64,000 bases of DNA from Rhizophagus irregularis. Its lineage: Eukaryota > Glomeromycota > Glomeromycetes > Glomerales > Glomeraceae. Shown here one piece after another: positions 33,745 to 45,137 of this stretch. Under the pieces are notes generated by a model. It did no database searches. It was not told the origin of the DNA and saw only the letters and a program-made list of their open reading frames with translations. The stretch's first letter is position 1. Every line of letters begins with the position of its first letter. The position numbers and the translations under genes were made by a program. Where the stretch lies: NCBI RefSeq assembly GCF_026210795.1, contig NC_089445.1, positions 3,906,001 through 3,970,000 of the forward strand, in the 5' to 3' direction.

Positions 33745-35022
33745 ATGACAGCACCACAAAACCCTATTACTCGAGCTATTTGGGATGGTACACTTCCTAT
33801 AAAATTCTCACTTGATAGTACTGAAGCGGCAGAGTTAGGAGCTAAAGTCTTAGTAGAACCTTATTTTGTAAGTTTATTTTAAGGTTTAAAATTAGAATCG
33901 AGAAATTCGCTGTTTAAAAACTAGTAACTTATTTTTTATTTTCCTGACAGTTAGAAGCTCCTCGGTGCTCATATTTTCCTTTATTAACGAGTCAAATTAG
34001 AAAATACTTTGTAGACATGACAAACATGGCTCTGAATTTTATTGGAGACGACGCAGAAATTTGGTATGACGTGGATGGTATTCCACTTAAATGGTATTTA
34101 TCGATTGAATCCAAAAAGGTTTTTTTCATTTCTCTCGCTTAAATAACATTTGTAATTCTAGGCATTACCCGATTGGACTTTTATATGATTTGCATACAGG
34201 ATACCGACCTGATTCAAATAGCCCACCACCTCTACCGTGGCCAGTTACTGTTCATTTCAAGAATTTCCCTATAGATAAATTGATACGTGCTCAGGCTATT
34301 GATGCGACACAAGATTTCTTTATGTCAATGATTAAGGAGGTAAATTAATTCATTTTTTCGATCGGTAATATACTTAAAAAACTTATTTACTTATATTTTT
34401 GTTTTAAAGGCCGATTTTCTTAGGAATGGCAGCACAAAAAAAGTTATGAATTTGTCAAAGAATGATCAAACACAACTTTTGGATGGACTTTGGTCCAGTA
34501 TCCTTTTATCTTAAAGTAATAAGTGATGATTTTTCGTTCACCAAAAGTTTATTATCATTTAACAGTAATAAGGTTTCTCTCAAAAATATCGTACGGAAAA
34601 TTATGATCGTTTTTGGAGTATAAATTATCGTCTTGTCACTAATGATGGACAATTACCGAAACATATTCCATTACGGATATATTTACCTGATAACTGCCCA
34701 GTTATACAAGAACCAATTGCACCTTCAGACGAGAATGGTAAGTGAAATAATTTGAGAGAAGTTTATGCTTCCATTTTTTTAATAATATTTTAATTAATTT
34801 ATTTTGATCTTTTTTTCAATAGGAAATCAGCTTACATTAGGAGATGTATTACATCAAATTCTCCCGGAATTATTCCCTTCGCCTTTACCTACTGAAAATG
34901 CCTTTGCTGCTCCTGTTATTCATGGTGTTATCCCGCAATTAAATATTCCCATTCTTTGGGCATCACAGAATCTTTGTTATCCTGATAATTTCTTACATAT
35001 TGTTGTCCTTTTAGAAACATAA
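33745..35022 (+). CDS. ATG5: autophagy protein 5
   Basis: Six exons: 33745-33867, 33951-34093, 34162-34339, 34410-34497, 34573-34737 and 34823-35022. They sum to 299 codons. Atg5 is conjugated to Atg12 and, with Atg16, acts as the E3-like complex that lipidates Atg8 on the growing autophagosome. Family signatures: the N-terminal IWDGTLPIKFSLD; a middle block YPIGLLYDLHTG followed by LPWPVTVHF; a C-terminal ubiquitin-like fold ending in YPDNFLHIVVLLET. The length is near the usual 280-300. The fifth exon needs the acceptor at 34571-34572; the nearer AG at 34564-34565 would bring in stop codons. Confidence 0.92.
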
Positions 35023-35363
35023 AAATAACTTGCCATAATTCTTTATAAGAGATAAATTAATTATAATGCAAATAGATGAAAATAATTTGAAGATCTATGA
35101 TAATCTAGTTTATTTGTTTGTTAATCTAGAAAAATTTTGTTTTATGTACTCTATAATAATAATTAATTAAATTAATTCGCTAATAAATTTTTTTTTTAAA
35201 AAAAAAGTATACTACATATGTCTACAAATCATATTTGAACTTGACTGTGCGCATTTACTGTTTTGGTGACCAAAAAAAAAAAAATTAGGTAACAATTTAT
35301 GATCGACATCGCTATTTAATTTCGGATCTTGGTAAAGAAACGATTCTCGTTAATAAAAAAAAA
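35023..35363. other. intergenic spacer between ATG5 and the SPT subunit gene
   Basis: AT-rich with A/T homopolymers; probable 3' UTR and promoter sequence. An in-frame TAG at about 35285 precedes the start used for the next gene. Confidence 0.4.
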
Positions 35364-35655
35364 ATGCTTAAAGCAATTCGTAACTATTTAGCACTTAAAA
35401 ATTATCAATATGAAGTGACAACTGCTTTATATATGCTCGAACCTTGGGAAAAGGCTCTATTCAGTATGTTTACGTTTAAGTTTTTATCGAATAAATCAAA
35501 AAAATATTCAATAACTATTTAAATTTGTAGATTCAATTGTTATCGTTTTTTTGGCGCTTTTTACATACACTACATTCTTTTATGTCTTTTATCTTCCTGA
35601 ACAATTGGCTTATTTTGCCTCTAGACTATCATACTATGCTTCGGCTTATCATTGA
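35364..35655 (+). CDS. small subunit of serine palmitoyltransferase (ssSPT family)
   Basis: Two exons (35364-35463 and 35531-35655) give 74 residues. The motif YEVTTALYMLEPWEKALFNS, which runs into a hydrophobic helix (IVIVFLALFTYTTFF), is the family signature. Known members bind the catalytic SPT dimer in the ER membrane and raise the first step of sphingoid-base synthesis. The size fits (members are about 70-80 residues). The start is the first ATG after an in-frame stop. Confidence 0.88.
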
Positions 35656-35756
35656 ATTAGTTTTTAATACCATGTATTTAATTTAATAATTTTTAATATT
35701 AACTTATAATAACCTTTATTTTAATGTCTATAAAAAAGATCGAAAATTCCTATTTC

Positions 35757-37870
35757 TTATTTCACTCGAGCAATACTATGCAGCATTTCTTCTTTCGTAA
35801 TCAAATGACACGTCTTTTCTATAAGTCCCAATAAGGAATTAATATTGTTTGACCAGTCATTTAATACTTGATTGGCGTTTTTAGGAGCCGCAAAAGATAT
35901 AATTCCAGCTGGTCTATCTATCTTAGCATAAATAGTTTTCGATTCTACAAGTTTCGCAAGGAAATCTTCTGCTTGCTGTAATAAAAAGGAAGTTTTTTTT
36001 ATTTGATAAGAAATAAATCATTTTAATTAGAAAATTAGAAAGTACATTTACCTGTTCGGTGAGATCCAATAACGATGTCATTCTGCTCATTCTGATCCTG
36101 ACATAGTATTTAGCCAAGACCCTAATATTCTGTATTAAATAAAAATAGTTAACAAATTTCCAAACATTCGGTACAATCATTCATTTAAAAAAATTAATTA
36201 CATGTTCAATCACGCGATTATGTAATTCTCCCCAACGTTTTTCTCCAGCTTCGTCGCCAATTAAAAAAACGGGTGTTTTTCTTAACATATCCCCGAATAC
36301 TTGTTGAATGATCGGCCATCGCATGAGCTCAGGAGTTACAAAATTCTTTGCAAGTTGACTAGTAACAAAGGTAATTAATAATTAAAACACTTCTTTTAAA
36401 AGAGAGAAAAAAAAAATATAATATATATTTAATATACTGATGTAACGGAAGTTTAATAAGGTTAGGATCTTCATATATACGATGCAGCAAATCGTGTTGT
36501 TCATTGTCATAAGGTGAAAGCGCGATGAAATAAATAACATTTTCTAAAATCTAGAATAAAAATAATCATAAATAAAAATTTCACATTTAATAATCTTTAT
36601 ATTTAATAACTTACTCCTTTCCACTTCATTTCATCTTCCTTAACAAGTGGTGTATCATAAACATGACGATAATACTTGCAAACATTTAAGTATTGTTCTT
36701 CATGCAAAGCGTGTTGAATCATCAATTCATAATAACGAAGTTTCAAATCCTGTTTTTAAAAAAATTTATATTAACCTAGATTTCAATAATACGCAATTAA
36801 ATCGTACAAATTTACCTGTTGTTCTGTCTCGGCAAAAAATTTTGTATTAATTTTCCTGCTAATGATTTGCATTCGTGTATAATCCTTCTTAGCAAGAGTT
36901 AAGCGCATTTGTTCAAGAATAAAATCCGTTTTTTCTCTTTTTTCCATTGATCCGAAGGTTTCCACCTAAAATTACATTTAAATTAATTATAAACAAAACC
37001 GAATCATACGAACAAAATTCTAAATATAAATTCTACCTGCAATTCTTGCAAAACATCAGCGGCTTCATTAATTTTGCCTTCGTCTTCTCTAATCCTGGAT
37101 AACATGCGTGTTAAACGCGCCCTTTCAACCTCAACATATATCTAGATGTTCAATAAATAAGGATTTTATAAATTAGTATTATTAGCTTATTAATAAAGTA
37201 ATTTGACGAATTGAATGTCCTACATACTTTTCCTTCGGTAACTGTGCGTAAAGTATCAATCAATTCAAGTTTTGTTTCAAGATTTGGGGTGTTTTCAATG
37301 TAAGTCATGGTTTCCTGAACCATCTTTGTAATAGCCTATCAGCAAGCGTAGTTTGATTGATGAATATAAATATTATAATAATAAATTCAAAGTAAAATAA
37401 AAAGATACAATTCATACTTGTTTCAATTGACCATGTTTCTTTGAAAGTAAAATCACGTATTCATTTAGCAATTTCCAGTCTCCCGATTGGTGACATAATT
37501 TAACTATATGAACTAACACACGAGTAGAAGAGGCTAAATCCGATGCCTATTAAAATATAAAAAAATTCAGTTGTTAGCAATTCGCTATTATAAACATGTA
37601 ATTAATTTAATATAAAAGTCATACCTGACGTGTCTGCTTTTCAAGTGCCAATAATTGATCCAATGCTTGGGCCAATTTCCCTTGCTGTAATGGTATTTAA
37701 GAATAAATTTGTTAATTTTCTTAAACCAGTAGAGCCAAGAACATATATAATTTATTCTAATGGTCGCGTTAAATAGAAAGTACCTGGGCTAATAATTCGG
37801 TTTCTGGCAATTTTACATCGCAGACCGGGGTATAGTCTATTTCGGGTTTCTCGAGTTTTCCGTCTGACAT
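35757..37870 (-). CDS. RPN5: 26S proteasome regulatory subunit Rpn5 (PSMD12)
   Basis: About 11 exons, start ATG 37870 ([20 protein letters not shown]), stop 35757, about 446 residues, as expected for Rpn5. It is a PCI-domain lid subunit of the proteasome, scaffold around the deubiquitinase Rpn11. Recognisable blocks: [64 protein letters not shown], the PCI segment [18 protein letters not shown], and the C-terminal [16 protein letters not shown] helix. Many short introns (60-130 bp). It is divergent from the glutaredoxin gene, 176 bp between starts. Confidence 0.92.
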
Positions 37871-38046
37871 TGCTACGAGAAAAATAAAAAAAAAAAATCA
37901 AAAATTGCAAACAATTACGTGTACCTTATACGAAAATTAATTATTCCCTTATTGGTATAGATTGATTATTGACTACTTAGGTATTAGATAATCTGATATA
38001 AGTAATAATAATACCTGACCGACATTTGTTCTTTCTTTCAATAACA

Positions 38047-39730
38047 ATGGACAGCAACTTGATAGAACTTACTTCAGAAGACGGTTTGAAGAATCTTATC
38101 GAGAAAAACAAAGGTTCTGTAATAATTCTTGATTTTTGGGCAACATGGGCCCAGCCATGTTCTCAAATGAATGAAGTTTTCGCGGAACTCGCTGGTAAAA
38201 ATAGTTCAGTAAACTTTGTCAAGGTTTGTAACATTATATAATTAAACATATTATTACGTTTTTATTGAAAAGAATGTTTACCATTTAAACTTATTACAAT
38301 AGATTGAGGCTGAGAAATTCCCCGAACTTTCGGAATCCTTTGAAATCGAAGCGGTTCCAGCCTTTATAGTTCTCAAGGTATTAAGTAATGTCAAATTATA
38401 GTCATTCTTTAATTATATAAATTCTGATTATTTTACATTTAGAACGGAAAAATCGCAGAACGTATTAATGGTGCAAATGCACCGGAACTTACAAATGCAG
38501 TTGCTAAATACGCTAAGGTTTCAACGTTTGTTACGGGCAAACCAGTTGCTACGAGCGAAAAAAAAGCAGTTGATTTGAATACACGTCTGAAGGAATTGCT
38601 CAATTCCTCTCCTGTTATGGCATTTATTAAAGTTCGTTAATATTTATTCTTTAATATAGTGAGGGAGTCTTCGCAAAGAACGTGATTGGGATTATGATTA
38701 AGGATCAAGATTCATTTGGCTTTTGTAGATCATAACATGATATTGCTTATATTGCTTATGATCCTAAACATCTCAGTCACGTTTTTTGTGAATCACTTAT
38801 TGTAAGGCTCATTACATTTTATTAAGGTTAAGTAGGTACCGATTATTTAATCTTATTACTTTTTTTATATGTAGGGTACACCTACTCAACCACGTTGTGG
38901 ATTTTCAAGGAAACTCATTGAGATTTTTAATGAAAATCAAGTCAAATTTAGTTCTTTCAATATTCTGGCTGATGAAGAAGTTAGACAAGGCATCATATTG
39001 TGATTTAATTTGTATATCTAAAATAATCAAATATATATTAACAAATTATATTTATTCTAGGTTTAAAAGAATATTCCAATTGGCCAACTTACCCCCAGGT
39101 TAGATTGGTTTAAATAGATCATTTTTATATTTAACATATTAATCAAATATTTTTTTTTTCAAATATTTATAGGTTTATATTAATGGAGAGCTTGTAGGTG
39201 GTTTAGATATTATTAAAGAATTGGTTGCCAATGGAGAATTCAAAGGCATGATTCCAAAAGAAAAGGACTTAAACGAACGACTTAAAGAACTAACTACTAA
39301 GGGTAATGCGATGATTTTTATAAAGGGTTCACCGGAGGCTCCGCGTTGTGGTTTTTCAAAGTAAGTAAATTAATCTATTAATTATAGAAAATTATAAATA
39401 TGTTGTCCTTATTAATATTATATACCTATCTTTTAGAACGTTAGTTAATATGTTGGATGAAAAGAAAATCAAGTATGAATACTTTGACATATTACAGGAT
39501 GAAGAAGTTCGACAAGGTAACTTTTCAAGTGGATTTTTAGATAAAGCGAAAATTATAAATTATATTTACAATTTATACCATTTTTTTTAGGGTTAAAAAA
39601 ATTTGTAGATTGGCCAACATATCCGATGGTATTTAATAAGGGAGAGTTGGTTGGTGGATTAGATATTATTAAAGAACTGGATTCTAGTGGTGAATTAGAT
39701 ACCATGTTTGCTTTAGAGAAATCAATTTGA
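38047..39730 (+). CDS. GRX3: PICOT-type monothiol glutaredoxin (thioredoxin plus two CGFS domains)
   Basis: Eight exons (38047-38223, 38303-38377, 38443-38631, 38875-38989, 39061-39098, 39173-39360, 39437-39516, 39591-39730), exactly 333 residues. The N-terminal thioredoxin fold has WAQPC instead of WCGPC, so it lacks the first redox Cys, as in other PICOT proteins. Two glutaredoxin domains follow, each with CGFS and WPTYP. CGFS proteins bind a glutathione-coordinated iron-sulfur cluster and serve cytosolic iron handling. Yeast Grx3/4 have one Grx domain; this one has two, as in animals. The fourth intron (38990-39060) begins with GC, not GT; the phase demands it. Confidence 0.92.
38664..38795. 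repeat. fold-back sequence in intron 3 of the glutaredoxin gene
   Basis: The arms tcgcaaagaacgtgattggg and gtcacgttttttgtgaatca pair with a few mismatches. A second inner pair (aaggatc / gatcct) makes a hairpin of about 120 bp inside a 243-bp intron, the longest intron of this gene. It could be a short MITE or an intronic RNA structure. Confidence 0.5.
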
Positions 39731-40062
39731 TTTATGTAATTTAGTTTCAATCATTTCAAATTATTTAAATTGAATCAAAAGAAAATAAATAATATAATTT
39801 TCAACATTGTTTGTTATCATAAACGATATGCAAGAAATTCTGCGGATCCTAGTGATACAAGAAGCTGCATCTCGATAACCAATCATGATCGGATTTATAT
39901 TAGTTAATAGGTAGGGGTTAAAGAAATAAACAATGACAAAGTCCTAGAAGGTTTCTTCTTTGGTTTGTTAAGAAGCTTGCCTAATCAACTTTCAACTTAA
40001 TAAATAGTTAGCATATATAACAAATATACATTTTTTTTTAAAAAAAACCACTTTAAATAAGA
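39731..40062. other. intergenic spacer
   Basis: 3' UTR of the glutaredoxin gene and promoter region of the following plus-strand gene. No other feature seen. Confidence 0.4.
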
Positions 40063-41196
40063 ATGTCCGAAGTAGAGAATTCTCTAAATGCTCTAGGAGC
40101 ACAGACTTTATTTTCAGCTATGACAGAAGGCACGAGTTCATTTAATCAACAACAACAACAGTATCAGGAACAACAAAATATAGACAACAATTCAGAAGAA
40201 AACTCGTCAACTAGTACTTTGACGGAGATCCCACAATCTCCAACACAATTATCGAGCGAAGATTCAGTAATTTCGTCACCGACCACATTGGATCATAGCT
40301 ACAATTCATCAAATTTATCTCAGTCATCAAATTCATCAAATTCATCAAATTTATCAAATTCATCAAATTCATCAGATTCATCAATAACACTTAATGTACC
40401 ATTTAATCCAATTTCATTTCTAAATACATTGCATCAAAAATTGAAAACTTCGAAACCGCCAGTTTATTCATATTCGCATGATTCTGTTACGGGTCACTTT
40501 TACTGTCATGTGAATTTTTGTGGACAAACTTATGAGAATAAAACCGCACGTTCAAAGAAACAGCAGGCAAAAGAAGAAGCTGCAAGTATCGCTATGAACG
40601 ATCTTTCATTGCGTATGCCAGAAATCACAGATTTAATTCGTCAAGAACTGGTCAAAGCTCATACGTCATTACAAAAAGCAAATAATAACAAGGGTAATAA
40701 TCAAGCAGTAAAACGTCCTTATTATTCTAGACAATCTTATCAACAACAAATTATTGCACCACATCCGCTAGAACTTATTCCTAAATCAGTTCAATGGTAC
40801 CAAAGACAAGTAGCTCATGCAAGTTCTATTGGGCAAATGAAGAGGCCTTGTGTATTACTACTAGAGTTCTGTCAAATGCATAAATTAGGACATCCAACTT
40901 ATACAATCAGAGATGATGGCAGTGGATATTATTTATTTGATTGTACCGTGTATAATCGTACGTTTAATCCTCAATTGAGTTTTTGGAGGAAAAGTGATGC
41001 TAAAGATCATGTTAGTCAAATAGCATTTCAATGTTTATACGAAGAATTTATTGAGAAAGAAGGTCAAGAAATTCAACAATCTTACGGGTTATCACCAATA
41101 ACTTCACCTCCACCACCTCCACCATCTAACATGGCTTATCCTCTTATTTATTCTAATGTCACTGATGGAAATAGTTATGCGTACTTCACCAATTAG
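40063..41196 (+). CDS. protein with two double-stranded-RNA-binding-type segments
   Basis: Single exon, 377 residues. The first 125 residues are low complexity (Gln, then Ser/Asn repeats encoded by a tcatcaaat-type microsatellite at 40310-40385). Residues about 126-190 resemble a dsRBD: a helix with LNTLHQKLK, a beta segment VTGHFYCHVNFCGQTY, then SKKQQAKEEAASIAMNDL, the usual KKxAK-helix end. A second, weaker copy follows at about 266-335 (LLEFCQMHK, YYLFDCTVYNRTF, AKDHVSQIAFQCL). The tail is Pro-rich. No catalytic domain (no RNase III or deaminase). A role in small-RNA or mRNA binding is inference. Confidence 0.7.
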   Translation: MSEVENSLNALGAQTLFSAMTEGTSSFNQQQQQYQEQQNIDNNSEENSSTSTLTEIPQSPTQLSSEDSVISSPTTLDHSYNSSNLSQSSNSSNSSNLSNSSNSSDSSITLNVPFNPISFLNTLHQKLKTSKPPVYSYSHDSVTGHFYCHVNFCGQTYENKTARSKKQQAKEEAASIAMNDLSLRMPEITDLIRQELVKAHTSLQKANNNKGNNQAVKRPYYSRQSYQQQIIAPHPLELIPKSVQWYQRQVAHASSIGQMKRPCVLLLEFCQMHKLGHPTYTIRDDGSGYYLFDCTVYNRTFNPQLSFWRKSDAKDHVSQIAFQCLYEEFIEKEGQEIQQSYGLSPITSPPPPPPSNMAYPLIYSNVTDGNSYAYFTN

Positions 41197-41947
41197 ACTC
41201 GATAGTTATCTTTTTACTTCCCATTCAACTCGATATTAATTTAACACTACTACGCAGTTTTTGATCGGAATTAATAATTATTATAAATTTTTTTGAGGTT
41301 TGCAACATGGACTTTTGAACATTTTATTTTAGCCTTTGATTATTAGTTATTTCTAAGATCAACCTTTTTTTTTTAATTAATCATTAAACAATTTATATCT
41401 TCTTATATTATTATTAGTATTATTTATTTTATTAACGATCGGGAAATCATTAATGTGTTGTTATTTATTAAATATACAGTTTATTACAAAATGATCTGCT
41501 GGTTTAGCATTAAAAATCATGGCCCAATTTTCTTTTAATAAATAACAACCATATTATCCAATTATTTTTTTTAAAAAAATTAGACTTCGATAATATATTA
41601 AGATTCAAGAAATTTTTAGTGAATTTTCATAATGTAACTTGGTCATTGTTATTAAACATCGCACTATATCAAATCTGTTAAATCTGGTAAAGCCCAAATT
41701 GTTAACTAGTTTTTGTTTGGGCTAAACATTTAATAACATAATGCAATTTTATGCTCACTAAAAGTAACCATAGACTAAATTCTGACTAAAAATTTGTTTC
41801 TAAATTTGTAAACACAAAATAAATAAATGAGCAAGGAACTAATTTGTATTGAAAGGCTTATCATTTTTGTGACATAAGATGGAAGATTAATTGATCTACT
41901 GATCTACTGCCTACTTTTAAGTTTTAAAAAGTATTTGATAATCAATA
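41197..41947. other. AT-rich intergenic region, nothing recognised
   Basis: Read on both strands; no open frame with coding character, tRNA or repeat stands out. Confidence 0.4.
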
Positions 41948-42245
41948 ATGATCTACGAAATCTACCCTGTTAGTAAAAAGATGAATTTTTTTATCAGATA
42001 TAAATCAATAATAGCAGGTTCTATAATTGGAATTGGAACCAGCATTTACACCTTTGTTCCTACATTCGAACAGTTGAAACGGTAACTACCATATATTATT
42101 TCTATATTATTTCTCAAATCTATTTTTCTCATTTATATTATATAGGGAGACGAGCGGAACTTTTATTCTATCCGATAATCAAACTGAGAGTAATTTAAAC
42201 ACCGTTTCAAACAAAAAACCGGCTTCGGAAAAAGCAAGTTCATAA
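41948..42245 (+). CDS. small single-pass membrane protein, unknown
   Basis: Two exons (41948-42081 and 42146-42245) joined in phase give 77 residues. A second in-frame ATG at 41981 gives 66. The sequence MNFFIRYKSIIAGSIIGIGT forms a short basic N-terminus followed by a hydrophobic, Gly-rich segment; the rest is polar and Ser/Asn-rich. This could be a small mitochondrial inner-membrane protein. I do not recognise a family. Support is the clean GT-AG intron and codon-sum, so it could be a false model. Confidence 0.5.
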
Positions 42246-42477
42246 ATAAGCAAAGATGACAACGGCAAGAGCAAAATTAAGTAAAATAATGATTTTGATT
42301 ATTTAAGACGACTACTTAAAAGTTTAATATTTACAGTCCAGCCTGAATTATCTACAAAAACCTATCACCTTACATTATATAATGCTTGATCCAATTTTAT
42401 TAAGCAAGAGAAATAATCCAATCACCAAATTTAATCATCAATATTAGTATACTATTAAAAAAAAGAAGAAATTAATA

Positions 42478-43547
42478 TTAGTTAATTATTAATATGATAT
42501 TTCTTATTGTTTTCTTTTTTACCTCAATATCGTCCATTTTATTACTCTTTTTCTTCTTCTTATTTTCTAGAGCAACCTTTCGCTCTAAGCGTTTATTCTC
42601 CTTGAGATTATGTTCCATAATTTGTTTTTCACAACCTGGAATTGGACACGGTACAACATTGCCGTTTTGCCTCATTAACGACAAAATAGCTTCTTTGGAG
42701 AATGAATGCTTACACAGATCACTTAATTAGTTAAATAAAATGGTAAATAAGAATTTGTTGTGAGATTACTGAAAAGAAACAACATTAATAAAATTCTTAT
42801 AAAAACCTCGTTACTGGATTTTCTAATGGTAGTGTTGTGATTGGACAAGTTAAAGAGTCTTTTTGATGACCAACCACAATATCATCATCATCATTTTGAT
42901 TCAGAGATGGCATAGGTTCATTTGGATGTTTGACTTCCTGTTAAATATAAAAAAATCAATTTAATTATTAATGGCGATATAATTTACAATTTATGATATT
43001 AATATAATCACCCAAATTTTCTGTCGGAAATCCTCATAATTTTCGTTCTTTAAGTATTTTTCTTCTTCAGAAACTTGCGAATAATCTTTAACGGCTTTTT
43101 CACATTCTTGATCATAAACTTCTACAACATCATCCTAAAAAAAAATTTAATTAAAATAAAATAAATCAAAATAAATAATATCTATGATACTTACAAATTT
43201 GCGCCCATTGTTCGTCCTAATTTTAATTCTTTCTAAAACCTCTTTTTGTGCAGAAAGTTTATTTTCAATATCAATCATATTTCGCAAAGAATCGTCCATT
43301 CTTTGGACCTATTGTAATCATTTATTAATAATAAGAATTAAATAAATAAATGAAAAAAAAGTTAAACCTTTTCTTTTTCGTCTACTTCTTCAAGGTCAAC
43401 CGCAACTTCTGTCACATAGTTTATGCCCTTCGAAATATATTGTGACAATGCTTCACTGTCTCGAAATAAATTATCGTATTCCATATTTTCACTTAACGCT
43501 AAACTTGTATTTCCCTCTAAGGAACCACTGGAGCGTCTTCCCGACAT
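42478..43547 (-). CDS. NSE2: SUMO E3 ligase subunit of the Smc5/6 complex (Nse2/Mms21)
   Basis: Five exons (43368-43547, 43195-43308, 43012-43134, 42807-42937, 42478-42721), 263 residues. The N-terminal half is helical (binding to Smc5 in known members). The C-terminal SP-RING reads TCPITTLPLENPVTS, then CKHSFSKEAILSLM, then CPIPGCEKQI, the Cys/His layout of zf-Nse. It transfers SUMO during DNA repair and chromosome segregation. A Lys-rich tail (KKKKKSNK) follows the RING. The length is typical. Confidence 0.88.
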
Positions 43548-45137
43548 TTCTAAGTTATATTATTGTATTGATCAAGTAAAATGCAATTCTAGTTTTGAAG
43601 TTGGGACAACAGAACGCGTACCAACATCATATTTTAAACCCATTTTATAGATTACCATATTAAGAATTAATTACGCATTTTACATTAATTCATATTTACT
43701 ATTTAAGTCCCATTTTAAAATCTTGGAATTTGGAATTATAATTGAAAATGAGTAGACGGGTCGATTGAAATCTTTATTAAACTTTTATATATCTTACAAG
43801 AATATAATACCAATATACATAATAATTCCATAATTCCATATGTAAGTATTATAAATTAGGTCAATTTACCTAGTTATTTCTTTTATAATAATTAATCATA
43901 GAGTTTTCCTTAAGCAGTTTGGCTTATCAGAAGTTTTAGGTATCTTTGAGAATGTAAGTTTTTTTTTCACAATCGCGTTTGGTTTCTAATTCTGCTTGAT
44001 TAGTTACTCGGATCCTGGCAGCGGGAACAGCGATAGAGAAATTTTGTTTACTATCCTGGGATGTAGACAAGAATTTTAGAGCTTTTTATTTCAAAAATTA
44101 ATAGTGGATTACTCACAAAACAAATAACCCGAATCATCCCCGAAACTGATGTGTCTTAATGAACGATTGTCACATCTGTAACATCACACTTTCGATTTAA
44201 AACTATAAATGTTAATAAACACTGTTAAAGATATTTTTTATAAATCTATTAAGAGATAGGAATAAGTTCATTAACACTTTTAAAAAAGCAACATGCACAA
44301 AATCTATGAACCTCATCTAAAAGTCAGGCTATGCTACACAACTTCTATCATTTCTGGGGCCAAAATTCTCTAAAACTCCTTAACATGTGAATTTTCGTAA
44401 AGCATAAAACTAATTGGATCATGATTTAATACTATGATATGGTTTCGCGTATTATTTTCATTTTATTAATGTTTTGATGATTATATTTTACTCTTCTATT
44501 TCGATAAGGGCTGAACTCTAATGATTCGAATCTCAATGTTCGTTCCATAATATCTAACGTAATCGCAAGTCTGTTGCTAGAACTGCTATCCTTCGAAATT
44601 CTAAAAGGAATAAAATAGAAATTTATCACAATTAATCAGTAACATTTAAATTAATTTACCTGATTCACATGGAGTTCTCAAGAGTATTTTCTCATGCTTG
44701 GAAACTTCTGATAGGATCTATCAGAGCTAAACAAACATCATAAATACAACAAATCATTAGGATACCAAGTTGGCGATCCATCTTTATTTTCGATGGGCAT
44801 TAACGACTTAAAAGTAGATTTGTTATACACAAATTAAGGTTTAATCAAATTCAAACTGGTCTAACTTGTTTAAGGCCAAGAATCGGAATCAGGATTATTG
44901 TTTTTCCCATGATCAAGTGACCAACTTTTCTTAACTAAAAATGACGGCATTCTCCCTAGTCATGCAGTTTTTTTTCTCAATGGCAAAAATCTAAATTTGT
45001 CTTAATCAAAAATATCGTAATTACGTAATATATTTTTAATTGACATATTTGGTACATTAATAGGTATATAAAAAAAGACACAATACAATAAAAAAAAATT
45101 TTCCCTTTTCTTTTTTCTTTAAAATTCGTAAGTTATA
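43548..45137. other. intergenic region, possible coding remnants on the minus strand
   Basis: Minus-strand stretches at about 43930-44075 (NFSIAVPAARIRVTNQAEL) and 44432-44615 (NRLAITLDIMERTLRF) look protein-like and are bordered by possible splice sites. I could not join them in phase without stops, and no family is recognised. They may be a decayed gene or chance. The rest is plain AT-rich sequence. Confidence 0.3.

Noticed and set aside
42494-42730. Plus-strand open frame opposite the last NSE2 exon
   Set aside because: Antisense to the conserved SP-RING exon; no homology of its own.
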